This document shows positions 1 through 11,261 of a stretch of DNA of 64,000 nucleotides, piece by piece (the first letter of the stretch is position 1; every line of letters starts with the position of its first letter). The stretch is from Dugong dugon (lineage: Eukaryota > Chordata > Mammalia > Sirenia > Dugongidae). The translations under genes were made by a program, and so were the position numbers. The stretch lies in the NCBI GenBank assembly GCA_030035585.1, contig CM057481.1:56677128-56741127 (forward strand), written 5' to 3'. Below the pieces are notes generated by a model that saw only the letters and a list, made by a program, of their open reading frames with translations, did no database searches and had not been told where the DNA came from.

Positions 1-441
1 CAATAGGTAAAGTGTTAAACAAGGTGTGGAATATTACTCAACAACAAAAAAGAAATTAAAGACTGATACATGGAACAACCTGGATGAGCCTCAAGGAAAT
101 TATGCTGAATTTAAAAAGTCAATCTCAAAGGGTTCTATACTACATGATTCCATTTATGTAACATTCACAAAACAACATAATTATACAGCTGGAGAACAGA
201 TTAGTGGTTATCAGGGGTTAGGGATGGAGGGAGAAGGTGAGTGTGAGTATAAAGTGGTAGCATAAGGGGGCACTGTGGTGAAGCTACAGTTAAGCACCTT
301 CATTGTGGTGGCAGCTACATGAAGTTACATGTGATAAAATTGCACAGATCCACATACACACACAATCAGTGCACATATTACTACTGAAATCTAAAGAAAC
401 TCTATATTTTACCAATGTCAATTACCTGGTTTTCATACTGT

Positions 442-452
442 ACTATAGTTAC
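442..452. repeat. TSD of the tRNA-Gly SINE (left copy)
   Basis: The sequence actatagttac here is repeated exactly at 799-809, immediately after the SINE tail. Confidence 0.85.
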
Positions 453-798
453 ATGAGGCATTTGTGGTTCAGAGGTAGACTTCTTGACTTCCATGTGGGA
501 GACCAAAGTTCGATTTCTGGCCAATGCACCTCATGCGCAGCCACCCCCTTTTTGTCAGTGCTGGATTGCGTGTTGCTATGATGCTAAACATGTTTCACTA
601 GACCTTCTAGACCAAGATGGACTAGGAAGAAAGATCTGGCAATCTCCTTCCACATATCAGTCAATGAAAACCCCATGGATCACAAAGATCCAATCAACAG
701 CCAATCCTAGGGATGACAGAAGACCAGACAGTGTTTCATTCCATTGCGCATGGGGTCGCCATGAGTTGGGGGCAGACTTGATAGTAGTTAACAACAGC
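453..798 (+). mobile_element. tRNA-Gly-headed SINE with RTE-like body and tail
   Basis: Positions 458-528 (71 nt) match the layout of a tRNA-Gly gene: 'tggttcagaggtag' fits the A box, 'agttcgatttc' the B box, and the segment ends in 'ccaatgca'. The body then carries the 'gttgctatgatgct' and 'gactaggaagaaag' blocks also seen in the RTE-related element at 41,315-41,690. The tail has 'ggggtcgccatgagt' followed by 'aacaaca', as in AfroSINEs and RTE. An 11-bp direct repeat, actatagttac, at 442-452 and 799-809 is the TSD. It differs from the common AfroSINE here by its head. Confidence 0.82.
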
Positions 799-1069
799 AC
801 TATAGTTACGCAAGATGTTAACACTGGGAGAGGCTGAGTGAAGGGTACACAGATTCTCCCTGTACATGTCTTTGTAATTTCCTGTGGATCTATAATTGTT
901 TTAAAAATGAAAAGTTAAAAAAAACACGTTGATTTTAGTATTTTAGGTAAGCACTTTCAAAGCCTTCTATTTTATGTAAACTTTCCATGTGAAACTTGAA
1001 GTTCACTGATACCTGTGCTATAACTGAGCACCAGTCACCACCCCCAGATCTAATTTTCAGCCAAAATTT

Positions 1070-1230
1070 AATGGTGCAGTGGTTAAGAGTTCAGCTGCTA
1101 ACCAAAAGGTTGGCAGTTCGAATCCAACAGCTGCTCCTTGGAAACCCTATGGGGCAGTTCTACTCTATCCTGTAGGGTCACCATGAGTCAGAATCAACTC
1201 CACAGCAATGGGTTTTTTATTTTTTTTTAA
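1070..1230 (+). mobile_element. AfroSINE
   Basis: A pol III A-box-like 'gtgcagtggttaag' and B-box-like 'ggcagttcgaatcc' are followed by the family body 'aaaccctatggggcag' and the tail 'gagtcagaatcaactcc'. It ends in a T-rich run. The first few bases of the consensus are missing. Confidence 0.9.
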
Positions 1231-1308
1231 AGTTGATGTTCATTCTCTGAAACACTGAGGGGGAAAAGATTAGCTTACCCCTGCTGGATTATATGATTTT
1301 ATGATTGT

Positions 1309-1461
1309 TCCCATTGCCATCGAGTCGATTCCGACTCATAGTCAGCCTATAGGATAGAGTAGGACTGCCCCATAGGGTTTCCAAGGAGCGGCTGGTGGAT
1401 TCAAACTGCCAATGTTTTGGTTAGCAGCGTAGCTCTTAACCACTTTGCCACCAGGGCTCCG
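1309..1461 (-). mobile_element. AfroSINE
   Basis: Reverse complement of the family. The tail 'gccatcgagtcgattccgac' starts on the left and the head 'ccaccagggctcc' lies on the right. It faces the plus-strand copy at 1,070-1,230 about 80 bp away, making an inverted pair that could fold back in a transcript. Confidence 0.9.
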
Positions 1462-2124
1462 AGTGCTTCTTAGGAGACGGAAAACGTATTTTATTTCATC
1501 ACACTTCTTCCTATGTACGTGCACGCACATCTCACATCGTTACTTAAGAGTCACCATATGTTAAGTGTTATCTAAAGCATGTAACAACAAGAGAGGTTTA
1601 ATGTAGTCTACATGAAAATGACAGTTTTTATAACAATATATATGTCTGCACTTGATTCTCACCGATAACACTTAGGTACGAAAAAAGAAAATGACATTTT
1701 CAGTTCCATAACAGAATTTTTGATGTTAGGCAAATCATTTCAACTCTCAAAACAGTTTCTAGTATGTAATTAAACAAGGTGATATTAGGAATTCTAACTA
1801 CTATTCTATATTCTATTCTAATTACTAACAGCAAAAATTCATTAGGCACAAATGCTAGAGATGGACTCTACTTAATGTAGAGCAAAACCTCATTAATTTA
1901 GAACTCGTAGGCATTTAAGATGGTTGCTTTTCATATCACTTTTTTAAAGTTTAAGAAAAGAAGGACTTGCTTGCTATCTAAAGTAATCCTGCAAAGAAAT
2001 GTTTAAGAAGAATCTTTAAACTACTGTTTAAACTACTTTCTAAAGCGTCAGTGAGTACTGTAGAAGTTCTAATACAAGAACGGGAGGGTTTATTAGAAAC
2101 CATTCTTATCTATTAATCAAGTCA
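1462..2124. other. No gene seen, AT-rich single-copy sequence
   Basis: I see no recognisable repeat or coding signal. Only short chance ORFs occur. Confidence 0.5.
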
Positions 2125-2293
2125 TGTTGTTGTTAGCTGCATCTAGTTGATTTCCCATGAGGACCCCATAGGATTTTCAAGGTTGTGACCTTTCGGAAGC
2201 AGACGGACAGGCCTTATCTCCAAGGCACCTCTAGGTGGGTTTGAACTGCCAACCTCTGATTTAGTAGCGGAGCATGGAACTATTTGTGCCACC
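2125..2293 (-). mobile_element. AfroSINE, diverged
   Basis: Begins with the inverted tail 'tgttgttgttagctgc' and ends with the inverted head near 'tttgtgccacc'. The internal block 'gtgggtttgaactgccaacc' is the inverted B-box region. Confidence 0.85.
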
Positions 2294-4600
2294 AAATGAG
2301 TCCCATCAAGTCATAGGAGGACTTAAAATAATGCCACAAGCAATGCAGGAGCAGGGAGTAAACCTTAACAAGATTCCCTTAGGCTCATTCATGGAAAAGG
2401 AAGCTGTTATCAGCTCCCATCCGCTACTGTGTAAACAAAGTGTCTCCAACTTGCTGGTCTACTAACCTGGTTTTAGGAGGCATAACTGTAGATTCAGGAG
2501 GGCAAGGGGTTGGTCGAGTCAAAGGCCAGGGCTAGTAGGATAAAAAACCAAAAGAGAAAATCTCTGAATCCTTATTTTTATGTGGCACTACTCAAATAAT
2601 TTGCAAAGCTGCAGGATTTTCCAATTATAGATGTCTTTCAGTCTTTCTCAAATCCATGCTTCCTATTGGTCCTGCTTTTGGCTTTGGTTCCAAAATTAAA
2701 TGAACTTTTTAAGTCCTTGTTATGCTGGGGATGAAAAATAAAACCTGTGAATCAAGCATCAAATTAAATGTGATGCCAGTGTGTCTGCCATACCCTTTCA
2801 CCCGGCCATTCACATATTCACATATCTGTTGCTTCTACCAAAAGAGGAAAAGTTGGATCACTCTCCTAAAAAGAGTTGTAAGGAAGTATAGTCATCAGCT
2901 TATAGGAAACTAAGATGCAACAATATCCCACCCAAGCCACCAACAGGAGAGACTCAACACATTCTCCTTGGAAGAGCACACTTGGCTGGAGTTTAGGGTT
3001 TTTGCTCCGTGTTTCACTCTAGAGTGTATTTCTCTTGCACTAATTCATCTATAAGCTGAAAAAACATTCCTTAAAGGGCATGAAGAGTTGGACTTCTCAA
3101 CATCTGTCCTCCCATTGTGTAATCATTCCACAGAGCTTTAAAAAAATAAAATTCCACGGAAATAGTATGGTTAATCCAAAAATGTGCTCAGAAAGTGTTA
3201 ATTTTAGGGTATCTGGAAAATAACATGATAGTTCACTAAGCAAGTATTACATTATTTTTCTTCTATTTAAATCTACACTAAACACAAATTTCGTATTTTG
3301 CACTCTTTCCAATAAGACTGAGTAGCAAAACCTTTTATATGAAGTAATTATTTTAATTGGCAAATTTATGAAAACTCCTAAGTATTATTTTGCGACTCCA
3401 ACTTCTTCCTTATACTTCAGATAACATAACAAAAATTTCCTATTCCTTACTCCTTTGTCTACCTTGTTCCTTTCTGAAGAAGAATTATATATACTTGATG
3501 GCTCAGATTCTGAGACATTCTACGCCTATGTCACTGAATGGTCCCCATTTACTACTGGCCAGGATTGCTGTGTAGTAAAAGGTCATATAAATGTTATACA
3601 AACGTGAGTGGGGTGTTTCTTCTCTCTGTGGGGCTGGGGTGATTAAAAGGAAGGGCTCTGCTATCTTCTGAATCACGTATGTTCTGGCATTCTCTTCTAT
3701 TATTTGTCCTGTGCTCCACTGTAGTTGACCAATGACAATAGCCTGAAATTTGCCTTTGTGTTTAAGACTGAGTGAAAAAATCCCCTTTCACCAAATAATC
3801 GCCTTTGCCCCTAATTTACCAGAGTCCTGACTTGCTATTTTGCTCATGCTCAGCTGCACATAAAATGCTATTTGCTTTCTTAAGCAACTTCCCTGTGCAT
3901 CCATCTCCTAAAGAGACATCATAAAGTGAGCTGGGGTAGCTGGGAAGGGGATATAAGCATTCCTAGATCCTTTAACATAAAGTATCCAAGAGCATGCTAT
4001 TCCCTCTGTCGTATCTAAAAGCAGAGTAGAGAGAAGCCTGGACTGGCAGTTGAGAGATCTCAGGTTCTAATCCCGGCTCATATGCAAACTTGGGCTATCA
4101 TGTCACCTCTGTAATACTCTGTTGCCTCATTATACAATCACCCATTTTACAACAGAGGTGCTGTGAGCATCAGATTTCAGAATGCATAAGAAAGCCTTTT
4201 AATGGTAAAGCACTATTTATTTATAAGGTGCTATTATATATTTAAAAGGCAAGTTCACTTCCAATGAAACCATCTGTCTTCTCATCTATAAATGTGTCGA
4301 TGTGATTGTCATGGGGACACGGGGGCTACAAATGGTTCTGACTAATTGTCTGAGGTATGTAGTCAATCCGTTGGCTGTTTGCTTTAAATGGCACAAAAGA
4401 ATCAGATGGACTGCTTCCTTCCCCCTGACTAAACCTGCTAATTGTTTTGGCAACTAAGCCTTGGAGAGATTAGAAGTTACACTAAGCACTTCTTGAACTC
4501 TTCTGTGTGTGAACTGAGAGCTGTCCAAGAAGCATGGACCCATCTTCAAATGTGAATAGTATCATCATATTGGTTACTTTTCCTGCTTGGGGCCAGGGAA
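2294..4600. other. No gene seen; MIR-like remnant near 4,030-4,150
   Basis: The stretch holds short chance ORFs only. Around 4,030-4,150 the pattern of a 'ggttctaatcccggctc' stretch, then a 'cctctgtaatactctgttgcc' stretch, recalls a decayed MIR core. The rest looks single-copy. The block 4,300-4,480 is discussed as a possible conserved element. Confidence 0.4.
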
Positions 4601-4627
4601 TAACTCAAACAGAATTTATATTGGTAA

Positions 4628-4838
4628 AGGAGCCATAGTGGCACAGTGGTTAAGCACCTGGCTATTAACCAAAAGGTTGGCAGTTTGAACCCACCAGCTG
4701 CCCCATGGGAGAAAGATGTGGTAGTCTTCTTCCATAAACATTACAGCCTTGAAAACCCTATGGGGAAGTTCTACTCTGTCCTAAAGGGTTGCTCTGAGTT
4801 AGAATTGACTCAATGACATACAACAAAAAAACAATCTC
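4628..4838 (+). mobile_element. AfroSINE, long subfamily
   Basis: Contains the head 'ggcacagtggttaagcacc', the B-box region, the extra 'gggagaaagatgtggtag' block that marks the longer subfamily, and an A/C-rich tail. The 8-bp repeat attggtaa at 4,620-4,627 and 4,839-4,846 is a likely TSD. Confidence 0.9.
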
Positions 4839-4889
4839 ATTGGTAATGGGTGGAAGCCTGGAAAAAATATCCTCTTAGCAAGCATTAAC

Positions 4890-4980
4890 GACTACAGCCA
4901 AGAAAACCTTATGGAGCACAGTTCTACTCTGTAACACACAGGGTCACCTTGAGTTGGACGGACTTGATGGCAACGGGTTT
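4890..4980 (+). mobile_element. AfroSINE 3' half (first unit of a dimer)
   Basis: Only the 3' half is present, from 'gactacagccaagaaaacc' to 'gacttgatggcaacgggttt'. It runs directly into a complete copy at 4,981. The left flank 'caagcatta' recurs only after the second unit, so both units probably arrived together. Confidence 0.8.
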
Positions 4981-5190
4981 AGGTCCCTGGGTGGAGCAAA
5001 CAGTTTGCACTTGATTACTAGCCAAAAGATTGGTGGTTTGCACCCACCTAGCAGCACCATGGAAGAAAGGCCTGGAGACCTGCTTATGTAAGGATTACAC
5101 CAAGAAAAGGCTATAGAGCAGGTCTACTCTGTAGCACATAGGGTTGCCATGAGTCAGGATCGACTCACTGGCAATAGGTTTGTTTTTTAA
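4981..5190 (+). mobile_element. AfroSINE (second unit of a dimer)
   Basis: Complete copy with head 'ccctgggtggagcaaacag' and the subfamily block 'gaagaaaggcctggagacc'. It ends in 'gcaataggtttgtttttt'. The flanking 'caagcatta' occurs at about 4,879-4,887 and 5,192-5,200. Confidence 0.88.
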
Positions 5191-6365
5191 CCAAGCATTA
5201 GGGAAGAAAGAATGCTATCTGTTTCACCATAAATTGGAAATTCAGCACAACTAATAAGAAACAGAAACTCTGGCAGCTTAATTATGATTAAGTGTCTAAA
5301 TTTAGATTCAGGACTCCTGAGTTCCAATAACTTACTAAGAAACTTGCTAATATCAACCCAACTCAATGTTGTGCTAATTTTTGGTCCTTCCTTCCTTCCT
5401 TATACCTTGATTAATACTAAATTCTTGACAAGCGGCAAATGAAGAAAAAGAAGCGAACGAAAAATAAGAAAATTTCTCCCTTCCTATTTGATTAAAGTAT
5501 CCATGAATTTTGGACCAGATAAGTATAAATTCACATCCCTACCATGATTCAAATCTGCGCCTCACAAAATCACTCTTTGATAAAAATGTAATATGCAAAA
5601 GGCAGTATTTGCCTAAAGCATTTCCACCTGGGGAAACTTTCTTGGACATTAGACTAAAAAAAATCTGTAAATAAGAAAAAAAAAAAAAAAAAAAGATGAG
5701 ACATATTTTAAAGCCTTCACCCCAAAAGAACCCAAAGATCATTAATTTCCACATGTCAAAGTTAAATATCTATCTAAGGGAAACTAACCTAAAACTATGG
5801 ATTTGAGGACTCACTCATAAACTAACATTGCCTTCAGCATATTTTTTTCTTATAAAATTAGTTATACATTGAGTAGGCCCACGGAGAGAAAGGAGTCAGA
5901 CAAATATAAAAATGGGTTTAATATTACAATTGCCTGAAAAGTCCATGTTTCTGTTAAGATATTACAAAATATTTAATCATAAGTCATCAATTTGGCAACA
6001 GAAAGGATTAACAAACAATTTCATCCCTCCCTTTGGTATTTAGTCATTTTCTGCCAGATTCTGATTAAACAGTCTCATATAACCTCCTACCAAGTTGTCA
6101 TAGTCAGAAAAATGAATGTTTCAGAAATTAGCTGAATTAACAGATCACATCGTTTATTATGCATGCAAAATTAAAGCCCTGTTCCTGCATAATTCATCTG
6201 AAAAAATGTGCTAACTGGAGGCAGACTCCTGCTGCCTGACCTGACTTCATGCATCCCATTGGCAAGCCCTCTTCAGAGAAAATGCTGATTTTTTTCTCTA
6301 TCTGGTGCATGTAGCCAATAAGAAAAATTAGCTTTTAAAATTAAGAAAGTCCATGAGATTCAACA
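5191..6365. other. No gene seen; poly-A run and possible conserved block
   Basis: Mostly single-copy AT-rich DNA. It contains a short (cctt)n patch near 5,385-5,400 and an A20-type homopolymer near 5,675-5,694. The AT-rich block 6,115-6,330 is treated under findings. Confidence 0.45.
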
Positions 6366-6570
6366 AGGTTCCTGGGTGGCACAAACGGTTAAGCGCTCCA
6401 CCACGAGCTGAAAGGTTGACAGTTTAAACCTACCCAGAGGGGCCTCCAAGACAGGCCTGCTGATCTACTTCCAAAAGGTCACAATCTTGGAAACCATATG
6501 GAAAGTTCTACTCTGCACACACGGGGTCACCATGAGCTGGAATCAACTTGACAGCAACTAACAACAACAA
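6366..6570 (+). mobile_element. AfroSINE
   Basis: Head 'cctgggtggcacaaacgg', body 'acaggcctgctgatctactt' and tail 'acttgacagcaactaacaac'. This is the 'lacking-the-gggagaaag-block' subfamily that keeps the RTE-like middle. Confidence 0.9.
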
Positions 6571-7092
6571 TTCTTCTTCAAAAGCAGAAAACTCCCTGCC
6601 TTCAATTAACTGTAAGCCTCTGTTAACCAGCAATTCTAAGCGTTCATTCTACAGAACAAGCATTCATATGCCAACTAACAACAACATGAAAGCCAACAAG
6701 GTCTAGGAGAAAAAGGTTTCTCCTTGGGTGCACTATCTCAGCTCGAGCGGAGGTAGCTGCTCCTTATATCTGCTTTTCCTATATTACTTAGGGGTCTCTT
6801 TGATTCCTAATAGCCCATCCTTTGTTATTGCAATCTCCTGCTCCTAACTCTTTATGTTAAACTTCCCTGTTCCAATTACTGGGTGGTTTCTCGTTCCTGA
6901 TTGGACGGTAACTAATACAACATCCTTAGATACTTTTAACAATGAGTAAGAAATAAATTTATGATTTAACAAAACTAACAAAGGAAAATTTTTAAGCAAA
7001 AAGTCTGTGGGCCAGAAAAATATAAAACCCAATTATATAGTTCTTATGAGATAATCTGCCTTTAAAATATTTCCTACTCCTGAGTGCATGCA

Positions 7093-7303
7093 TTTGTTGT
7101 TGTTGTTAGTTGCCATCAAGTCGATTCTGACTCACGGCAACCCCACGTGTGCAGAGAAGAACTGCTCCATACGGTTTTAAAGGCTGTGACCTTTCAGAAG
7201 ATTACCAGGCCTGTCTTCCAAGGAGCCTCTGGGTGGGTTTGAACTGCCAATCATTTTGGCTAGTAGTCGAGTGCCTAACTGTTTACACTACTCAGGGACT
7301 TTG
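7093..7303 (-). mobile_element. AfroSINE
   Basis: Inverted tail 'tgttgttgttgttagttgcc' on the left and inverted head ending 'ctcagggact' on the right. Confidence 0.9.
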
Positions 7304-8640
7304 AATTTATACATACACACCTAATAATCTAATTGCACACTGATGTGTGGGCAGCATTTTCAACAAACCAATTGGAAGCATATTATCTATTTGAAGATCA
7401 ACCATAGTCTATGTTATGTATCCTGTTTTGTAAGGTTAGCAGATATTGGAGATAGTATTCAATGGGTTATTGTTTAGTGAACACAGGAGTCACATGTTGA
7501 TTAGAGCAGCTAATTCATCTCTGAGACTCCTATTGAGGCCACACTAATTCCAGCACATGTATTATGAACTCCTATTGATTTGCTGTCAGAAATCATTCAT
7601 AAAAGATTCCTTGATCATGGTCTAATGAGAAAGGTGCTTCTTTTCCTAACACAGCTCAGCTGGGAGATCTAAGGCACTAACTTCAGTGAGGATGTCCTTC
7701 CATGAAGTCATGCTTAAGTGAACAGAAAAGCACAATCTAATGGACACTTAGTTTAAGGAACAATAAAAATCCATGTTAAGATGTGCTTTATCCCATGTAT
7801 AGCCTTAACTCACTCTCTGAATGAACAAATTCAATTGAAATAGTTGGTGCAACAGAGATGGTTTCAACAATTCCACCCTAACATTTTTACCATCATGTAT
7901 TTGGTTAGCTACTATCAGTTTTCTGAGTAAGCTGGGTCCACTAGTATCTCCCTTTAGTACATCTTGTTAGTATAACTCTGCACTCAACACATTATCAAAT
8001 AATGAAAGGGAGTGACTTTAACCAGTCTTAACCCAGTATTTTTATCTATATAAGAATTTCATTTCCTAATTAAAGTAATGATAATAATTTATAATTTCAT
8101 TCTGAATGGAATGGTTTAATGGAAATACATTTTTAAAAGTATGAATAACTGAAATCAAGCTACTTACAAACAAAAGAATCTTTTTTTTTTTTTTTTTTTA
8201 AGAAATCTTAGAATGTTTCCCAGTATTCCCTGAAGAATAGGAAGTGTGAAAAATTAAATGCCTCCGGAGGCCACCTTTTCCCTTGGTTCTACTCTGCTTA
8301 AATAGTCAACTTTAAGAGTTCAGGCTTTATGAAGCATCAGCCCTGTAGATTGGCAGAAGAGGGTGACATTGTGGTGGTTTAACTATCAATAATTAAAGCA
8401 ATATGTTATTGATGACTACCAGTCACAGATGCCAGAAACCCAACTCAAACCAGACTAAACAAATAAGGGAAACTTACAGCACCTCCTTGGAATGGTTCTA
8501 GTTCCAGAGATGGCTATAAGATACTCAATCCACTTGATAAGGATTCCATCTTTCCTTTCCAACATCTCAGTTCTATTTTTCTCTGTCTTATCTTCACCCT
8601 GGAGAAGGTTCCTTGGGTGTAATTGTCCTTGGGAACTCCA
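7304..8640. other. No gene seen
   Basis: AT-rich sequence with a T20 run at about 8,179-8,199 and short ORFs only. No repeat family recognised by eye. Confidence 0.45.
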
Positions 8641-8644
8641 GATT

Positions 8645-8815
8645 TATAATGGTGGTGTAGTGGTTAAGAGCTATGGCTGCTAGCCAAAAGGTCAGCAGTT
8701 TGAATTCACCAGACACCCCTTGGAAACCCTATGGGGCAGCTCTACTTTGTCCTGTAGGGCTGCTATGAGTTGGAATCAACTTGATGGCAATGGGTTTTTT
8801 TTTTTTTTTTTTTTT
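8645..8815 (+). mobile_element. AfroSINE
   Basis: From 'ggtggtgtagtggttaagag' to 'ttgatggcaatgggtttt', followed by a T-run of about 20. Slightly 5'-truncated. Confidence 0.9.
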
Positions 8816-8816
8816 G

Positions 8817-8862
8817 AGATGGTCACTGTGAGTTGGAATTGACTCAACAACAACGGGTTTAA
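8817..8862 (+). mobile_element. AfroSINE/RTE tail-only fragment
   Basis: About 45 bp carrying only the tail 'gagttggaattgactcaaca' and 'acgggttt', placed directly after the T-run of the previous copy. This is a severe 5' truncation or a break-off of an older copy. Confidence 0.7.
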
Positions 8863-9119
8863 TTTTAAGTCCAGCTGAAAGACAGTTTCTCTTTGCCAAT
8901 ATTTGTACCATGGTCCCATGTATGAGTCTCACTGGGCTGCCATGGGTCACAGAAAGCTTTGGTTGGCCAGCTATGCTTGATTCAGAGAGCATGGGGCAGA
9001 ATCAACTCCAACTAGACCATAATGACTCCCCTGAGAGAAAAGGAAATAGGTATTTACTGGGTTGCCATAAGCAAAAATTCTCTACTCCCCCTGGTTGCTA
9101 TTTATTTTAGCTAAGTACT

Positions 9120-9220
9120 AATCTATACTGCCATATTTAATTCTTGCAATACCTCCTATTTGTTAGAATCATTATCTTTGATTTACAGATGAGAAAATTG
9201 GTTCCCAAAAATATTAAATA
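9120..9220 (+). mobile_element. MIR element, left half (split by L1)
   Basis: The pattern 'attcttgcaatacctc' then 'tttacagatgagaaaattgg' is the MIR core in sense orientation. The right half is found at 24,650-24,715, so the old L1 inserted inside a MIR. Confidence 0.75.
9207..9220. repeat. TSD of the old L1 (left copy)
   Basis: The 14-mer aaaaatattaaata recurs at 24,636-24,649, immediately after the old L1 3' end. Removing everything between rejoins a continuous MIR. Confidence 0.85.
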
Positions 9221-11261
9221 GGAGTTCTGGTCAATATGGTACCTTAGATACATGTCCCATAATGACCCCCTGACAAAAAAAAAAAAACTCAAGAAACTAA
9301 CTAAAACAGACACAAAAAATGACCTCAGATCCCAGAACATCAAATGGAGAGCCTGAGAAACAGACTGAGCACCAACTGGAAGGAGAGGCAGAACGAGGCC
9401 AGTGGAAAACAGAGATTCATGGATCAACCACGCCCTGCCTGCTGGTGCAGAGCATGGCCATTTTGGGATGGCATCAAACAACAACCTGGAGTGAGAAACT
9501 CAGGAGAGCAACCACAAAGAGGGCACAACAGGTGGCAGAGATTCTGTGCAAACAGCCCTGGAAAGAAACAACAAGAAGGGAGGGACATGGCCAGTGACAG
9601 GGAAAGCACAGGAATGGTATAGCTTTGAAACCAAGGAACCACAGGGAAATGCCTCTAGAGCAAATGAAACAGACTGAGTCGTCGGATCCTTAGAGAAGGG
9701 GAAAGTACAGACAGGGAGTACACATTTGTGGGAGAGTAAAGGGAAGGAACAGAGGGGCAGGTGAGAGCTCCAGCCCATCTGGTAGTGCAAGCAGGGAGGG
9801 AGCTAGGAATTAGTGCAGGGAATGCTTGTTGGTGGAGGCACTCAGCCATTTATATGGGAACCACCCAGCAAAAAGTCAACCCATAGAATAACAACTGAGC
9901 CCCCCACCCCCTAGAGCAGGCCCAGTGCAACCACTCTGCCTGTCGTCTACATTAGCATGTGCCCTTAGGCACAGATGGATGAAGCCAAGGCAAGTAAGCC
10001 CAACTACCCAACTATACCCACCATTCCCTCCCTGAGACCCAGGAGGCCCTAACACACGCATGCAAGCCTGGCCATACCTACCACCACTCCCTGAGGCACA
10101 GGAGCCCCAAGCACACACGTGCAAGCCTGGTCATGCCCACTACCCACTCTCTAAAACACAAGAGGCCCACACTGATGCACACCAGCCTGGCCACACCCAA
10201 GACCCCTCCCTGAGGTGCAGAAGCCCTGTGCACACACGCATAAGCCCAGTCATGCCTACCACAGCACCTTGAGACACAGGAGCTCCATGCTGATGTGTGC
10301 AAGTCCAGCCATGCCCACCATCCCTCCCTGAGGTGCAGGAGCCCTGTGCCTGCTCCACTCACCCCCAAGCTACCCTGCCCTCCCAGCAATCACCAGTGTG
10401 TGCTCCTGCTACTAGACCAGCAACCAGAGGTACGAGATCCCTCTCCCCCACCTTCACTGTCCTGCCCACCTGGCAACCAGCGGTGTGAGTTCTTCTGCTA
10501 CCCACCTAACAATCAGCGAAAACACTCCCTGCACACACGCCCTGGTGATGGGCTGGAACGACACATTACTTCATCAACAACACTAGTCACATCCTGACAG
10601 GTGCCACCTGTACCTCTACCAAACAATGAGCAGGAGACCCTCGTGCCCTCATCCAATGTCCACGCAGCTGCAACGTCAAACATCCCACTCTCAAACAGTT
10701 CCTGCAGCTCAACTGCAAGTGCACTGAAACCCCTGGATCCCCTCCACCCACCTACTTATACACCAATTTGTGCACGCACAGTGGGCCTACCCTGTCCATT
10801 TGGGTAGCACTCCCTTACACCAAATATGAAGACATCTTGCCCTGACCTCCACAGAATGCACTAACTGCTAGCATCAATCTGGAAGGACTTCTGGTCCTGC
10901 AAGGGCTGTGGAGGAATCCTGACCACTCAGTACTTGTCACCAAATATCAAGAAAAGAATCTGCTATCCCACTTCCAATCACTCCTGTAAGGGAAGACATA
11001 CGAGCTTAACCACAGAGGACTCACGTGTTGGTATGACCCACCATACACACTAGTAAGAGGAAATTACATCCAGTCAACCAACCCGCCAAAGTCACACACT
11101 GACCAGCACCAAGAAACAACAATTAAAATAATACAAAGAAAGAAAGACATTCTAAAGAGAAAGAGAAGAAACAAAGCTCCAGATACAACAAATAAAAAAA
11201 TTAGCACAAAACAAACATACCTATAATCACTAAATAAATATATAAATAAATTAACACCTTA
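9221..11261 (+). promoter_or_regulatory. 5'UTR of the old L1 (decayed promoter)
   Basis: About 2 kb lie between the element start and the ORF1 start. Only the first 130 bp or so resemble the young L1 5'UTR. The rest is different, including a GC-rich tandem array. The YY1-like core of the young copy (caagatggcg) has become caatatggta here. Several ORFs appear on both strands, but they follow the repeated GC-rich units and have no sign of being genes. Confidence 0.65.
9960..10372 (+). repeat. About 60-bp tandem repeat (minisatellite) in old L1 5'UTR
   Basis: Units start near 10,026, 10,087, 10,147, 10,206, 10,266 and 10,324. Each has a 'tccctgaggcacaggagccc' type block, then a 'cacacgtgcaagcctgg' type block, then 'catgcccacca'. 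A more degenerate unit precedes 10,026. Units differ by 20-30% by eye. Overlapping ORFs in both directions are a by-product of the repetition. Confidence 0.8.

Larger units (their letters stand above)
1..905 (+). mobile_element. Ancient L1M-type LINE 3' end, split by a SINE
   Basis: The first bases read like the end of L1 ORF2 and the start of its 3'UTR (a 'gaatattactcaacaa' stretch, then a 'gttatcaggggttaggga' stretch), a pattern typical of old mammalian L1M copies in sense orientation. Similarity resumes after the SINE at 453-798 and ends near an A-rich stretch around 900-930. The copy is heavily mutated and no reading frame is kept. Subfamily is not resolved by eye. Confidence 0.6.

Noticed and set aside
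458-528. Functional tRNA-Gly gene
   Set aside because: The stems are mutated, the sequence is fused to a SINE body and flanked by a TSD. It is a SINE head.
9960-10372. CRISPR-like array
   Set aside because: The repeats are degenerate and contiguous, with no unique spacers, and the genome is mammalian.
10060-10597. ORFs of 70-103 codons on both strands
   Set aside because: They follow the 60-bp minisatellite in the old L1 5'UTR. Both strands are open at once because the units are stop-poor.
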